From: an uncultured Eubacteriales bacterium
Lineage (GTDB): Bacteria > Bacillota > Clostridia > Lachnospirales > Cellulosilyticaceae
Assembly: GCA_900551325.1 (NCBI GenBank)
Contig: URVM01000021.1
Location: 1-58,707, forward strand
Direction of reading: 5' to 3'
DNA: 58,707 nt
Below are positions 1 through 7,240 of the stretch, piece by piece; within the stretch, counting starts at the first letter, position 1; each line of letters begins with the position of its first letter. Position numbers and translations under genes: made by a program. The notes under the pieces were generated by a model. It did no database searches and had not been told where the DNA came from. It saw only the letters and a list, made by a program, of their open reading frames with translations.

Positions 1-2
1 TA

Positions 3-62
3 TTTATAGACGATACAGTATCGGAATGTTTTCTTGTCAGAGTAGTATTGTATGGGAGTTAG
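3..62 (+). CDS. Possible C-terminal tail of a GHKL (AgrC-like) sensor kinase, partial
   Basis: Only the last 19 codons of this frame lie in the window, ending at TAG 60-62. The tail reads CFLVRVVLYGS, which fits the final beta strand of GHKL ATPase domains, where an F-x-V-x-V-x-L pattern is common just before the stop. Its place directly in front of agrD and agrB agrees with an AgrC. The call rests on very little sequence and is mainly contextual; the true reading frame cannot be proven without the bases to the left. Confidence 0.25.
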   Translation, partial: FIDDTVSECFLVRVVLYGS

Positions 63-78
63 GAGAAGATAGAAAAAG

Positions 79-138
79 TTACATGAATACTCGATATTTT
101 TACATGAAGATAGGAAGGGTGAAAATTTGTATTAAAAT
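79..138 (+). promoter_or_regulatory. LytTR-type (AgrA-like) direct repeats and promoter of agrDB
   Basis: The nonamer TTACATGAA occurs twice without mismatch, at 79-87 and 100-108, 21 bp apart (12-bp spacer). Two 9-bp direct repeats on the same DNA face just upstream of a promoter is the known architecture of LytTR/AgrA binding sites. An AT-rich -10-like block (TATTAA at 130-135 or TAAAAT at 133-138) lies where an activator-dependent promoter would need it, with no good -35. agrD begins at 170. The repeats are seen; their use by an AgrA protein is inferred. Confidence 0.55.
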
Positions 139-169
139 ACAAGAGAACAAATGAAAGGAGTTTCAAATT

Positions 170-316
170 ATGAAATCTAAAAATGCAAAAATTCAGCCAG
201 CAAAAGTATTGGCGAATGTATCTATGAAACTTGGAAAGATGTCCGCAGATAGTGCATGTGTGTATATTTATCACCAGCCTAAAATGCCGAAAGCACTTAA
301 AGAGTTGAAAAAGTAA
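170..316 (+). CDS. agrD: Cyclic lactone autoinducer peptide precursor (AgrD-like)
   Basis: This 48-residue peptide is the precursor of a secreted quorum-sensing thiolactone. It has the three AgrD parts: a basic amphipathic N-terminal leader, a short core with a single cysteine (Cys30, context SACVYIYHQPK), and a charged C-terminal recognition tail with the QPKxP motif typical of clostridial AgrD. By analogy the ring would join Cys30 to about Tyr34, so a core like SACVYIY is predicted (inference). The RBS AAAGGAG lies 8 bases upstream. It ends 2 bases before agrB, so the two are surely co-translated; the order D then B is the reverse of staphylococcal agr. Confidence 0.85.
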   Translation: MKSKNAKIQPAKVLANVSMKLGKMSADSACVYIYHQPKMPKALKELKK

Positions 317-318
317 AT

Positions 319-903
319 ATGAAATGTTTATCGGAAAAATTAACGGATTATGTAGTTAAGACCGGTGTGGTTTCCGAGGAATCATATGCGATATATCAAT
401 ATGGATTTCAAATAGGAATTGAAATGATGAGTTGTTTCCTTGTTTGCTTTGGGATAGCGGTATATTTGCGTATGATTCCAGAATTTTTAGTGTTTACAGG
501 AAGTTTTATGCTGTTACGGACGTATGCTGGTGGGGTACATTTGAATAGTTTTACTAGATGTTTTATATGTTCTGTTTTTGTACAAACGTTAGTATTACTT
601 ATTAGTAAGCAATATACAATTCTATTGCCAGTAGCATGGGTTATTATTTTGGGTGGTTCCATTCTGATATGGGGGATTGCACCTGTGGAAAATATAAATA
701 GAGAATTGGATACAGATGAAAAAGTACATTGCAAAAGGGTAACTGTAAAAGTTTTAAGCGGTATAATAGCATTTGTATTGGTGTGCACGCTTTTGGGTAT
801 GGATAATATGGTATCATTGATTTCAGTGACTATTTTGATAGTTTTAATATCCCAGTATATAGGTATAGAAAAATATAAAATTGAAAAAAAGAGGCGGAAA
901 TAA
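319..903 (+). CDS. agrB: AgrB-family peptide-processing membrane protease
   Basis: AgrB is the membrane cysteine endopeptidase that trims the AgrD tail and helps form and export the thiolactone. The 194-residue protein has the family hallmark RTYAGGVHLNSFTRC (about residues 67-81), which includes the catalytic His and Cys, and several hydrophobic membrane segments before and after it. Length fits the family (about 190-210). It directly follows agrD and its stop lies inside a strong terminator, so agrD-agrB forms one short transcription unit. No complete agrC or agrA is in the window. Confidence 0.88.
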   Translation: MKCLSEKLTDYVVKTGVVSEESYAIYQYGFQIGIEMMSCFLVCFGIAVYLRMIPEFLVFTGSFMLLRTYAGGVHLNSFTRCFICSVFVQTLVLLISKQYTILLPVAWVIILGGSILIWGIAPVENINRELDTDEKVHCKRVTVKVLSGIIAFVLVCTLLGMDNMVSLISVTILIVLISQYIGIEKYKIEKKRRK

Positions 904-931
904 TAGATGTAATCTATTGTTTCCGTTTTTT
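895..931 (+). terminator. Rho-independent terminator of agrDB
   Basis: A 14-bp stem (895-908 with 912-925, one G-T pair) with a 3-base loop is followed by a run of T at 926-931. It overlaps the last codons of agrB. Confidence 0.85.
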
Positions 932-992
932 AAATGATGCCGTTCTTTACTATTGAAAAAGTAAGGTGGTATACATAGTGCAGTGATAAGAT

Positions 993-1030
993 GCGGGAAT
1001 AGTAGAAAATACTACGATTCTCGCTTTTTT
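993..1030 (+). terminator. Second terminator-like hairpin
   Basis: Arms 993-1005 and 1012-1024 pair with two weak positions, followed by TTTTTT at 1025-1030. It lies in the 278-base gap between agrB and the sigma-like gene, so it backs up the agr terminator or attenuates the next unit. A further imperfect inverted repeat (about 1122-1157, GATAAGA facing TCTTATC) precedes the sigma-like gene. Confidence 0.65.
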
Positions 1031-1181
1031 AAGCAATAATCGACGGTTATTGGATAAAATATTTTGGAAAGTCATTAAAAAATTTATTACAAAACCGAAC
1101 ATTTGTTATTGACTATTCGGGATAAGAACGAAAGGAAAAAGACCTTCGCTCTTATCTTCAAATAGGAAGGAGGTGAACTCG

Positions 1182-1622
1182 ATGGAGCAATCTTCTTCCT
1201 ATAATAAAGAAACAATCCAGCATCAATTTGATCGTAAATGTAAGTTGGCTTTGCAAGGAGAGAAAATAGATTATGAAAGGCATCTTTCTTATCGCCAGAA
1301 ACACGAGATTTTGTTTTGTGAATTATCGAAAACAGAATTTTGGAAACTTTCTACAGTAGATGAATATACAGCAGAAAGCTATTTCCTGGCAGATGAACAA
1401 TTTGATGTGAAGATAAAAAATGAATTGTTGGCGAAAGCAATAGAAACGCTGACAGAAAGAAAAAAAGAAGTCATTTTTTTATCTTATTTTCAGGGAATGT
1501 CTGATGCTGCAATTGCTCGTAAGTTAAATCTTGTGAGAAGTACAGTATGTGAACATAGGACACGATCTTTAGAACTGTTGAAAAACACAATGGAGGAATA
1601 TGGATATGAAAACTACAGATAA
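1182..1622 (+). CDS. Sigma-70 region 4-like regulator of an integrative element
   Basis: The 146-residue protein ends in a sigma region 4 helix-turn-helix: LTERKKEVIFLSYFQGMSD and then IARKLNLVRSTVCEHRTRSL, at about residues 90-135. The N-terminal half has no recognised domain. This matches the small sigma-like proteins (Orf7 type) in the regulatory region of Tn916-family conjugative elements, which act on excision or transfer genes. The ATG at 1182 is preferred over GTG at 1173, because the strong RBS GGAGG ends at 1173. It overlaps the following HTH gene, as in Tn916 relatives. Confidence 0.75.
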   Translation: MEQSSSYNKETIQHQFDRKCKLALQGEKIDYERHLSYRQKHEILFCELSKTEFWKLSTVDEYTAESYFLADEQFDVKIKNELLAKAIETLTERKKEVIFLSYFQGMSDAAIARKLNLVRSTVCEHRTRSLELLKNTMEEYGYENYR

Positions 1623-1857
1623 AAATGAAAAGAGCAGAAATGTGTTGCCATTTGCTGTTGTCCAAAAAGCAACGGAAGGAGATATTGTATCAATCAATAA
1701 AGTGCTGAAACATTATGAGGGATACATATCTTGTTTGTCTGTACGAAAAATGTATGATAAATATGGAAATGAGTATTATTGTGTAGATGAAAGTTTGCGT
1801 AGCCGACTGGAGGCAAAGCTAATTAAAACAACTTTGGGATTTAAATTGGTACGTTAA
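1606..1857 (+). CDS. Small helix-turn-helix protein of a conjugative transposon (Orf8-like)
   Basis: This 83-residue protein resembles the helix-turn-helix family found right after the sigma-like gene in Tn916-type elements: PFAVVQKATEGDIVSINKVL is the family's opening, followed by HYEGYI and a C-terminal part with DESLRSRLEAKL. ATG 1606 is chosen because GGAGG at 1592-1596 gives a 9-base spacing; ATG 1600 would be too close. It overlaps the previous gene by 17 bases, implying translational coupling. Role in the element's regulation is inferred from family and place. Confidence 0.75.
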   Translation: MKTTDKNEKSRNVLPFAVVQKATEGDIVSINKVLKHYEGYISCLSVRKMYDKYGNEYYCVDESLRSRLEAKLIKTTLGFKLVR

Positions 1858-2010
1858 GAGTAATTTAAATCAACTATTATAGCACCTTGATAATAGAATA
1901 GAATTCTTGTAGGACATAGAAAGTAGTGGAGCCGGCAATCAGTACGCCATGATTATTAAAGTATTCAACTTTGCGACATGATGTCATAAAGCAGAATAAT
2001 ATGAGCGAGT

Positions 2011-2155
2011 AATATTTGAGGTGCGAACAGAAATGGGATTTTGTGCGAAGATGCTACTTTTGATAATGATACTTCCGGAGAAGGCTGCTCCGGTCTGAAA
2101 AGATGGTGAAAATCCAATGAACTGTTTCCCGACAGTACCTACAGGATGTATATAT
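2011..2155 (+). ncRNA. Cobalamin-riboswitch-like leader upstream of excisionase
   Basis: The 323 bases between the HTH gene and xis hold no ORF. They contain, in order, the landmarks of a cobalamin (B12) riboswitch: AGGTGC at 2019-2024; a hairpin CCGGAG/CTCCGG around 2075-2092; GAAAAGATGGTGAAAATCC at 2097-2115, matching the conserved core with GGTGAAAATCC; CTGTTTCCCGACAGT at 2122-2136, like the CCCGCCACTGT B12-box region; and CAGGATG at 2142-2148 near the 3' end. xis starts 27 bases later. A weak upstream promoter may be TTGCGA at 1971 with AATAAT at 1995. No covariance search was run. Confidence 0.6.
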
Positions 2156-2181
2156 AAAATAGGAAGAAAGGAAGTTTTAAA

Positions 2182-2376
2182 ATGCAATATGAAAAGACTT
2201 TATTAACAGTAGATGAATTTTGTCAGTATGTGGGAATTGGAAAGACCAAAGCGAGAGAATTGATTTCTAAGCCATGCTGCAAATATGTTGTTAGGATAGG
2301 ACGAAGGGTATTTATACACAAAGAGTTGTTTGATAATGAATTAAAAAGAAATGCTAAATTTCAACTGACAATGTGA
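2182..2376 (+). CDS. xis: Excisionase (Tn916 Xis-like)
   Basis: The 64-residue protein is a winged-helix DNA-binding excisionase: KTLLTVDEFCQYVGIGKTKARELI is interrupted here only by citation length, and the second half VVRIGRRVFIHKELFDNEL forms the wing and last helix. Size and sequence match Tn916-type Xis, which bends the element ends and directs the integrase towards excision. RBS GGAAGAAAGGAAG lies before ATG 2182. It sits behind a riboswitch-like leader and two genes before the integrase. Confidence 0.85.
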   Translation: MQYEKTLLTVDEFCQYVGIGKTKARELISKPCCKYVVRIGRRVFIHKELFDNELKRNAKFQLTM

Positions 2377-2404
2377 AGTTACAGAAAAATATTTAAAATA
2401 CATC

Positions 2405-2433
2405 TTGAATATGCGTCATAATTATGCTACAAT
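2405..2433 (+). promoter_or_regulatory. Sigma-A promoter of the antitoxin gene
   Basis: TTGAAT at 2405-2410 and TACAAT at 2428-2433 are separated by 17 bases. Transcription would start near 2440, just before the RBS at 2441-2449, so the leader is very short. Confidence 0.65.
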
Positions 2434-2455
2434 AAAGACGAAAGGAGATGAAAAG

Positions 2456-2680
2456 ATGCCGAGAATAATTCCAATTAGGGAATTAAGAGATACAAATGCT
2501 ATTTCAGAAATATGCCATAGTTCAGAAGAACCTGTGTTTATAACTAAGAATGGGTATGGAGATATGGTTATTATGAGCTTAGAAACATTTGAAAAAAACT
2601 CTGGAATGAGTGATTTTTATGGAAATATAAAATTTAATAAAGGTAAATATTCTGATTTAAAGAAAAAAGAAGGCATCTGA
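2456..2680 (+). CDS. Phd/YefM-family antitoxin, no partner toxin
   Basis: The 74-residue protein starts MPRIIPIRELRDT, followed by EPVFITKNGYGDMVIMSLE, the conserved beta-sheet core of Phd/YefM antitoxins, which bind their own promoter and neutralise a RelE or Doc-type toxin through the C-terminal tail. ATG 2456 has a strong RBS (AAAGGAG, 2441-2447). Only 76 bases separate it from the integrase and no toxin gene is present. It may be a remnant of a TA pair, an anti-addiction gene or a stand-alone repressor. Confidence 0.75.
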   Translation: MPRIIPIRELRDTNAISEICHSSEEPVFITKNGYGDMVIMSLETFEKNSGMSDFYGNIKFNKGKYSDLKKKEGI

Positions 2681-2756
2681 TTTCTGGGTGTATTTTAAGT
2701 ATTGCCGGTAATTCACGTTCTAAAATTGTGGGTGCAATTATGAAAGGAAAGTAATT

Positions 2757-4013
2757 ATGGGTAAAGACTTAAAAGGCAAGGAGCTAGGACGGGGATTGTC
2801 ACAAAGACCAGATGGGCGCTACATGGGTAGAGCGCAGGTGGAAGGAAAGCCAATTGTGTTATATGGATGGAAAGTAAAAGAGCTAAAAAAGGAATTGGTA
2901 AAAGCCGTTGACGATCTAAAAAGAAGTAATTTGTTACCAGAAGAAGATGGAACAGGAATTACACTGAGTGAATGGTTTGAAGAATGGTATAGCAAATATA
3001 AAGCGCCAACATTGAAAGACGGAGGTTCTCCAGCGTATAAAAGAAAGTTTTTAAACTATTATGGAGTACGCATAGGTTCAAAATATTTATCAGATATACG
3101 TCAACTTCATGTCCAGACAGCAATAGCTGATATGGTAGAATCTGGAAGAAGTTCAAAATCTATTAGAGAAGCAACAGGAATTTTACAAAATTGCATTGAG
3201 GCTGCAATGGCAAATGGGCTTATGAGGATAAATCCGGTAGTTGGAACTATCATACCAAAATGTGAAAAGGTAGAAAGAAGGGTATTGACAGTTGAAGAAC
3301 AAAAAATTTTTCTAGACTATCTTGCTCAAAATAAAAGCTGGTATGAGGAACTGTATAAATTTATGTTACTCACAGGACTCCGAATTGGTGAAGTTGGTGG
3401 CTTGCAATGGGAAGATATTGATTTTTCAAACAGATTTATTTATGTGAAAAGAACATTGTCTTATCAATATGAAGATGGTAAAAAAACAATGAGATTAACA
3501 TCTCCCAAAACTGAAAATTCAGTAAGAAAAGTTCCTTTTTTTGGAGAAACACAAAAGATACTTGAGCAGCAATTTGAAAAAGTGAAAAGAAGAAAAAAGG
3601 ATTTGGGAGATCGTTGGAGGAAACCGGAGGAAATGGGAAACTTGGTATTTCTAACATCAATGGGTTCTCCGATAGGCAGATATAACATTGAAAGTGATAT
3701 GCGTTATGTTACCCAACAGATCAATGATATATTTCGTACAGAGGCATTATACTCTGGTGGAATTCCAAAAAATTTTGAAAAGATTCACCCTCATGCACTT
3801 AGACATACATTTGCAACAAGATGTTTTGAAAAGGGTATGACACCTAGGACAGTACAGGAGATTATGGGACATGCTAATTATAATACAACAGTGTCGTACA
3901 CACATGTCTTAGATGATATTAAATTAAAAGAAGCGGAGCGTCTTGGAGATTTCTTAGAAAATGGGAACAATAATCAGACGCTTGAGTACAATGATGTGAT
4001 TGGGATACTATAG
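2757..4013 (+). CDS. int: Tyrosine recombinase integrase (Tn916-like)
   Basis: This 418-residue site-specific recombinase integrates and excises the element. The N-terminal 65 residues form the arm-binding domain (GRGLSQRPDGRYMGRA), a SAM-like core-binding domain follows (about 75-170), and the catalytic domain carries TGLRIGEVGGLQWEDI (Arg), HPHALRHTFATRCF (H-x-x-R) and MGHANYNTTVSYTHV (His and nucleophilic Tyr). All catalytic residues are present, so it should be active. Last gene of the element; it faces the host pyrH operon. RBS AAAGGAAAG precedes ATG 2757. Confidence 0.93.
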   Translation: MGKDLKGKELGRGLSQRPDGRYMGRAQVEGKPIVLYGWKVKELKKELVKAVDDLKRSNLLPEEDGTGITLSEWFEEWYSKYKAPTLKDGGSPAYKRKFLNYYGVRIGSKYLSDIRQLHVQTAIADMVESGRSSKSIREATGILQNCIEAAMANGLMRINPVVGTIIPKCEKVERRVLTVEEQKIFLDYLAQNKSWYEELYKFMLLTGLRIGEVGGLQWEDIDFSNRFIYVKRTLSYQYEDGKKTMRLTSPKTENSVRKVPFFGETQKILEQQFEKVKRRKKDLGDRWRKPEEMGNLVFLTSMGSPIGRYNIESDMRYVTQQINDIFRTEALYSGGIPKNFEKIHPHALRHTFATRCFEKGMTPRTVQEIMGHANYNTTVSYTHVLDDIKLKEAERLGDFLENGNNNQTLEYNDVIGIL

Positions 4014-4189
4014 TAATAATCGTCTACTCAAAAAAATAGGGCGGAATATCTTTGGAAATGGTTTGAAGGCAGATTGAAAAAAGGAAAAAAGCCTGAGTTT
4101 TAGCAGGAAAGCGAGATTTAGAAAATACTGCTAAAGTAAAACTTCGCAAAGCAGATGGCTGGTAACTAATCAATTGATTAGCACATTAG
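4014..4189 (+). other. Probable right end and att region of the integrative element
   Basis: The 300-base gap between int and pyrH marks the change from element to chromosome. Tn916-type elements carry their attachment site just past int, so attR should lie here. No second copy of the end is in the window, so the core cannot be fixed. A perfect 16-bp palindrome, CTAATCAATTGATTAG, lies at 4166-4181. No ORF was recognised, and no tail of a tsf gene (the usual pyrH neighbour). Confidence 0.4.
4166..4181. repeat. Perfect 16-bp palindrome near the element junction
   Basis: CTAATCAATTGATTAG equals its own reverse complement. It could be a protein-binding site or a recombination-related sequence; nothing else supports either. 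Confidence 0.5.
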
Positions 4190-4214
4190 GGGGACACGTC
4201 GTGTCCCCTTTTTT
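4190..4214 (+). terminator. Rho-independent terminator upstream of pyrH
   Basis: An 8-bp GC-rich stem GGGGACAC/GTGTCCCC (4190-4197, 4201-4208) with loop GTC is followed by TTTTTT at 4209-4214. It insulates the pyrH operon from reading out of the element or ends a former upstream gene. Confidence 0.9.
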
Positions 4215-4228
4215 ACGGAATGAAGCCT

Positions 4229-4257
4229 TTGAAAATAAAGGAATTATTTTATTTTAT
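4229..4257 (+). promoter_or_regulatory. Possible promoter of the pyrH operon
   Basis: TTGAAA at 4229-4234 and TTTTAT at 4252-4257 have a 17-base spacing. It lies between the terminator and the pyrH RBS. The -10 is poor, so the assignment is tentative. Confidence 0.35.
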
Positions 4258-4313
4258 ATCTAGAAATGCAAAACATTTTGTGGTAGAGTATTCATAGCAG
4301 GAAGGTGAAGATT

Positions 4314-5021
4314 ATGCAAAAATATAGTCGTGTACTTGTCAAATTGAGTGGAGAGGCTCTCGCTGGAGAGCAACAAAAAGGATTTGATCATGGTACAATT
4401 ACACGCGTTGTGCGTGAACTTATAGAACTTGTAAGAAATGGCATTGAAGTTTGCGTTGTAATCGGAGGTGGAAACTTCTGGAGAGGTCGTACCAGTGGTG
4501 ATATGGACCGTACAAAGGCAGACCAAATCGGTATGCTAGCAACAGTTATGAACGCTATTTATGTTGCTGACGTTTGTCGTGCAGAAGGTGTTGGAGCTGT
4601 CGTTCAAACACCATTTATGTTAGGAAATATGACTGAACTTTTTTCTAAAGAGCAAGCGCTCCTACATATGAAAGAAGGGAAGATTGTATTTTTTGCTGGT
4701 GGTACAGGTCATCCATTCTTTTCTACTGATACAGGCGCTGCTTTAAGAGGCTGTGAAGTAGAAGTAGGTGCCCTTCTTTTTGCTAAGAATATTGATGGTG
4801 TATATGATAGTGATCCAAAACTTAACCCTGAAGCTAAAAAATATGAGAGCATTTCATGCCAAGAACTTTTGGCTAAAAACTTGAAAGCTATTGATGCAGC
4901 GGCGGCTACCTTATGTATTGATCAAAAATTGCCTATTGTTGTTTTTGATTTAGATATGCCAAATGGTATATTAAAAGCAGCAGCAGGAGAAAAAATAGGT
5001 ACAACCATTTATGTAGAATAA
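4314..5021 (+). CDS. pyrH: Uridylate (UMP) kinase
   Basis: PyrH phosphorylates UMP to UDP in the cytoplasm, feeding nucleic acid and cell-wall precursor synthesis. The 235-residue protein belongs to the amino-acid kinase fold: RVLVKLSGEALAG (phosphate-binding Lys), IGGGNFWRG, DQIGMLATVMNA, FAGGTGHPFFSTDTGAALR and KNIDGVYDSDPK are all canonical. ATG 4314 is preferred over GTG 4305, which lies inside the RBS AGGAAGGTG. It starts the pyrH-frr-uppS-cdsA-dxr-rseP-ispG series; frr follows 18 bases later. Confidence 0.96.
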   Translation: MQKYSRVLVKLSGEALAGEQQKGFDHGTITRVVRELIELVRNGIEVCVVIGGGNFWRGRTSGDMDRTKADQIGMLATVMNAIYVADVCRAEGVGAVVQTPFMLGNMTELFSKEQALLHMKEGKIVFFAGGTGHPFFSTDTGAALRGCEVEVGALLFAKNIDGVYDSDPKLNPEAKKYESISCQELLAKNLKAIDAAAATLCIDQKLPIVVFDLDMPNGILKAAAGEKIGTTIYVE

Positions 5022-5039
5022 CTTATAGGAGGAGAGTTT

Positions 5040-5594
5040 ATGAGTCAACAACTTAAAATTTATGAAGAAAAAATGCAAAAAACAATTAATAGTTTATTAG
5101 ATGAATTTAACACTATTAGAGTAGGTAGAGCAAACCCACGTGTACTTGATCGTGTTACAGTAGATTACTATGGTACACCAACACCAGTAGCACAAGTAGG
5201 AAATATTAGTGTTCCTGAAGCACGTATGCTTGTTATTCAACCTTGGGATGGTACACTTTTAAAAGCTATCGAAAAAGCTATTAATGAATCAGATATTGGT
5301 ATTAATCCATCAAATGATGGTAAAGTTATTCGTCTTGTATTCCCTGAACTTACAGAAGATCGTCGTAAGGAACTTACTAAAGATACTAAGAAAAAAGGGG
5401 AAAATGCAAAAGTAGCTATCCGTAATATTCGTCGTGATGCATTAGATGCATTCAAGAAAATGCAAAAAGCTAATGAAATAACAGAAGATGAGTTAAAAAC
5501 TGTTGAAGATGGTGTACAAAAATTAACAGATAAATTTGTTGTAGAAATAGATCGCCATATTGAGAACAAAAATAAAGAAATCTTATCTGTTTAA
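5040..5594 (+). CDS. frr: Ribosome recycling factor
   Basis: RRF splits post-termination 70S ribosomes with EF-G. The 184-residue protein has the full family length: an N-terminal helix with LDEFNTIRVGRANP, the domain II loop with YYGTPTPVAQVGNISVPE, and helical LTEDRRKELTKDTKK and IRNIRRDA towards the C-terminus. RBS AGGAGGAG lies before ATG 5040. pyrH-frr is the usual order in Firmicutes; a hairpin after frr may lower the read-through into uppS. Confidence 0.97.
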   Translation: MSQQLKIYEEKMQKTINSLLDEFNTIRVGRANPRVLDRVTVDYYGTPTPVAQVGNISVPEARMLVIQPWDGTLLKAIEKAINESDIGINPSNDGKVIRLVFPELTEDRRKELTKDTKKKGENAKVAIRNIRRDALDAFKKMQKANEITEDELKTVEDGVQKLTDKFVVEIDRHIENKNKEILSV

Positions 5595-5601
5595 TCATTT
5601 T

Positions 5602-5632
5602 AAAACTCCTCAATATGAGGGGTTTTATTGTT
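5602..5632 (+). terminator. Hairpin between frr and uppS
   Basis: An 11-bp stem (5602-5612 with 5616-5626, one G-T pair) has an A-rich left arm and a T-rich right arm. The T tract is part of the stem and short, so it is a weak terminator or attenuator; uppS has no obvious promoter of its own. Confidence 0.55.
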
Positions 5633-5672
5633 ATACAAAGAGAAATATGGCTATAGTTTAGGAGGCGTAAGG

Positions 5673-6383
5673 ATGGAAAAGATAAAATTACCACGACATG
5701 TAGCTGTTATTATGGATGGCAATGGAAGATGGGCTAAAGAAAAGGGATTATCTCGTAATGAAGGTCATAGAAAAGGGACAGCTGTGGTCAAAAAAATCAT
5801 AAAGCATGCTGAAGACCTTGGGATAGAGTATATAACACTTTATGCTTTTTCAACAGAAAACTGGAAAAGACCTGCTGATGAAGTTGAAGGGCTTATGAAC
5901 CTTTTACGTCAATATTTAAAACAAAATATTAAAGATGGAAAGAAAAAGAACGGCCGTTTTCGCGTTATAGGGGATCGTCATGGGTTACCAGCGGATATAC
6001 AAGCTCAAATTGAAGAGCTTGAGTCAATTACTAAAGATAAAACAGGAATACGTATTCAAATTGCCATTAACTATGGTGGACGCGATGAACTTATCCGTGC
6101 AACGCGTAAAATGATTGAAACCCTTCAAAAAGAAGGGCGAAGTATCCAAGATGTAAATGAAGAATATTTTGAAGAGTTTTTAGATACAGCAGGTATTCCA
6201 GATCCTGATTTAATGATTCGCACAAGTGGTGAGATGCGCACAAGTAATTACTTACCATGGCAACTAGCATATAGTGAATTTTATTTTACACCTTGTTTAT
6301 GGCCTGACTTTACAGTACGTGATTTTGATAAAGCTTTAGAAGAATTCGGCAATAGAAAAAGACGATTTGGTAAAAGTGAATAG
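5673..6383 (+). CDS. uppS: Isoprenyl transferase (undecaprenyl diphosphate synthase)
   Basis: This cis-prenyltransferase extends farnesyl diphosphate with isopentenyl diphosphate to make the C55 lipid carrier for cell-wall synthesis. In 236 residues it has the catalytic MDGNGRWAKEKG loop, GHRKGT, TLYAFSTENWKRP, and the C-terminal DLMIRTSGEMRTSNYLPWQ and YSEFYFTP motifs. ATG 5673 follows AGGAGG at 5660-5665; the upstream in-frame extension from 5628 is not supported. cdsA follows after 11 bases. Confidence 0.96.
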   Translation: MEKIKLPRHVAVIMDGNGRWAKEKGLSRNEGHRKGTAVVKKIIKHAEDLGIEYITLYAFSTENWKRPADEVEGLMNLLRQYLKQNIKDGKKKNGRFRVIGDRHGLPADIQAQIEELESITKDKTGIRIQIAINYGGRDELIRATRKMIETLQKEGRSIQDVNEEYFEEFLDTAGIPDPDLMIRTSGEMRTSNYLPWQLAYSEFYFTPCLWPDFTVRDFDKALEEFGNRKRRFGKSE

Positions 6384-6394
6384 GAGGAAAGTTT

Positions 6395-7210
6395 GTGCTT
6401 AAAAGAGTATTAACAGGTGTTATTGGCATACCTTTTGTCATTTTACTAATGGTCTTAGGTAATCCAATTTTGGGGATTGTTGGATGCATAGTGGCTTTAT
6501 TAGGAGTGTATGAATTTTATCAAGTTGTAGAGAAAAAATATAAGCCTATTAAATGGATAGGCTATATAGCGCTTATTATATTTTTTCTTGCGTACACTTG
6601 GATAATCAAACATTTTAGTATTTTTGTAAGTATACTGCTTATAACAACCCTTATCGGGATGGTACTTACTTATCCAAAACATAATATTGTAGATGTAGCA
6701 CTTACTCTATTTGCACCTTTATATGTGGGATTATTATTGAGTTTCATTTTAATGATTCGTGATGCTAAATATGGCGAATTTTTAGTATGGCTTATTTTTA
6801 TTAGTGCTTGGGGAAGTGATACATGTGCATATTTTACAGGTATGTTTTTTGGTAAACACAAACTAGCACCTGTATTAAGTCCAAAGAAAACAATAGAAGG
6901 AGCAATAGGTGGGGCTTTAGGTTCAGCCCTAATTGCTTGGATTTATACTTATATATATACCCAGCTTATTTATCCAGAGATGGGTACAAAAATGTTCTTT
7001 ATCGTAGCTATTGTATTTGTAAGTGCGATTCTTTCACAATTTGGTGATTTAGCAGCATCAGCGATTAAAAGAATGCTAGAAGTTAAAGATTTTGGGTATA
7101 TTTTTCCTGGACATGGTGGGGTACTTGACAGATTTGATAGTATTTTATTTGTAGCCCCATTTATTGCTATAACTTTAGAATTTATTGCAGGGCTCAATAT
7201 TATTGCATAG
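6395..7210 (+). CDS. cdsA: Phosphatidate cytidylyltransferase (CDP-diacylglycerol synthase)
   Basis: CdsA activates phosphatidic acid with CTP to CDP-diacylglycerol, the precursor of membrane phospholipids. The 271-residue protein is almost entirely hydrophobic with about eight membrane spans, and has the family signature GKHKLAPVLSPKKTIEGAIGG and, near the C-terminus, SQFGDLAASAIKRMLEVKD and PGHGGVLDRFDS. The start is GTG at 6395, 11 bases after uppS, with RBS AGGAGGAAAG. The uppS-cdsA-dxr order is standard in Firmicutes. Confidence 0.95.
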   Translation: MLKRVLTGVIGIPFVILLMVLGNPILGIVGCIVALLGVYEFYQVVEKKYKPIKWIGYIALIIFFLAYTWIIKHFSIFVSILLITTLIGMVLTYPKHNIVDVALTLFAPLYVGLLLSFILMIRDAKYGEFLVWLIFISAWGSDTCAYFTGMFFGKHKLAPVLSPKKTIEGAIGGALGSALIAWIYTYIYTQLIYPEMGTKMFFIVAIVFVSAILSQFGDLAASAIKRMLEVKDFGYIFPGHGGVLDRFDSILFVAPFIAITLEFIAGLNIIA

Positions 7211-7240
7211 ATTTAGGTAAAGATAGGAGTTAATCAAGTG

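Noticed and set aside
3436..3688. Two minus-strand frames inside the integrase gene
   Set aside because: Low-complexity Phe/Leu-rich shadows of an AT-rich gene, without start signals.
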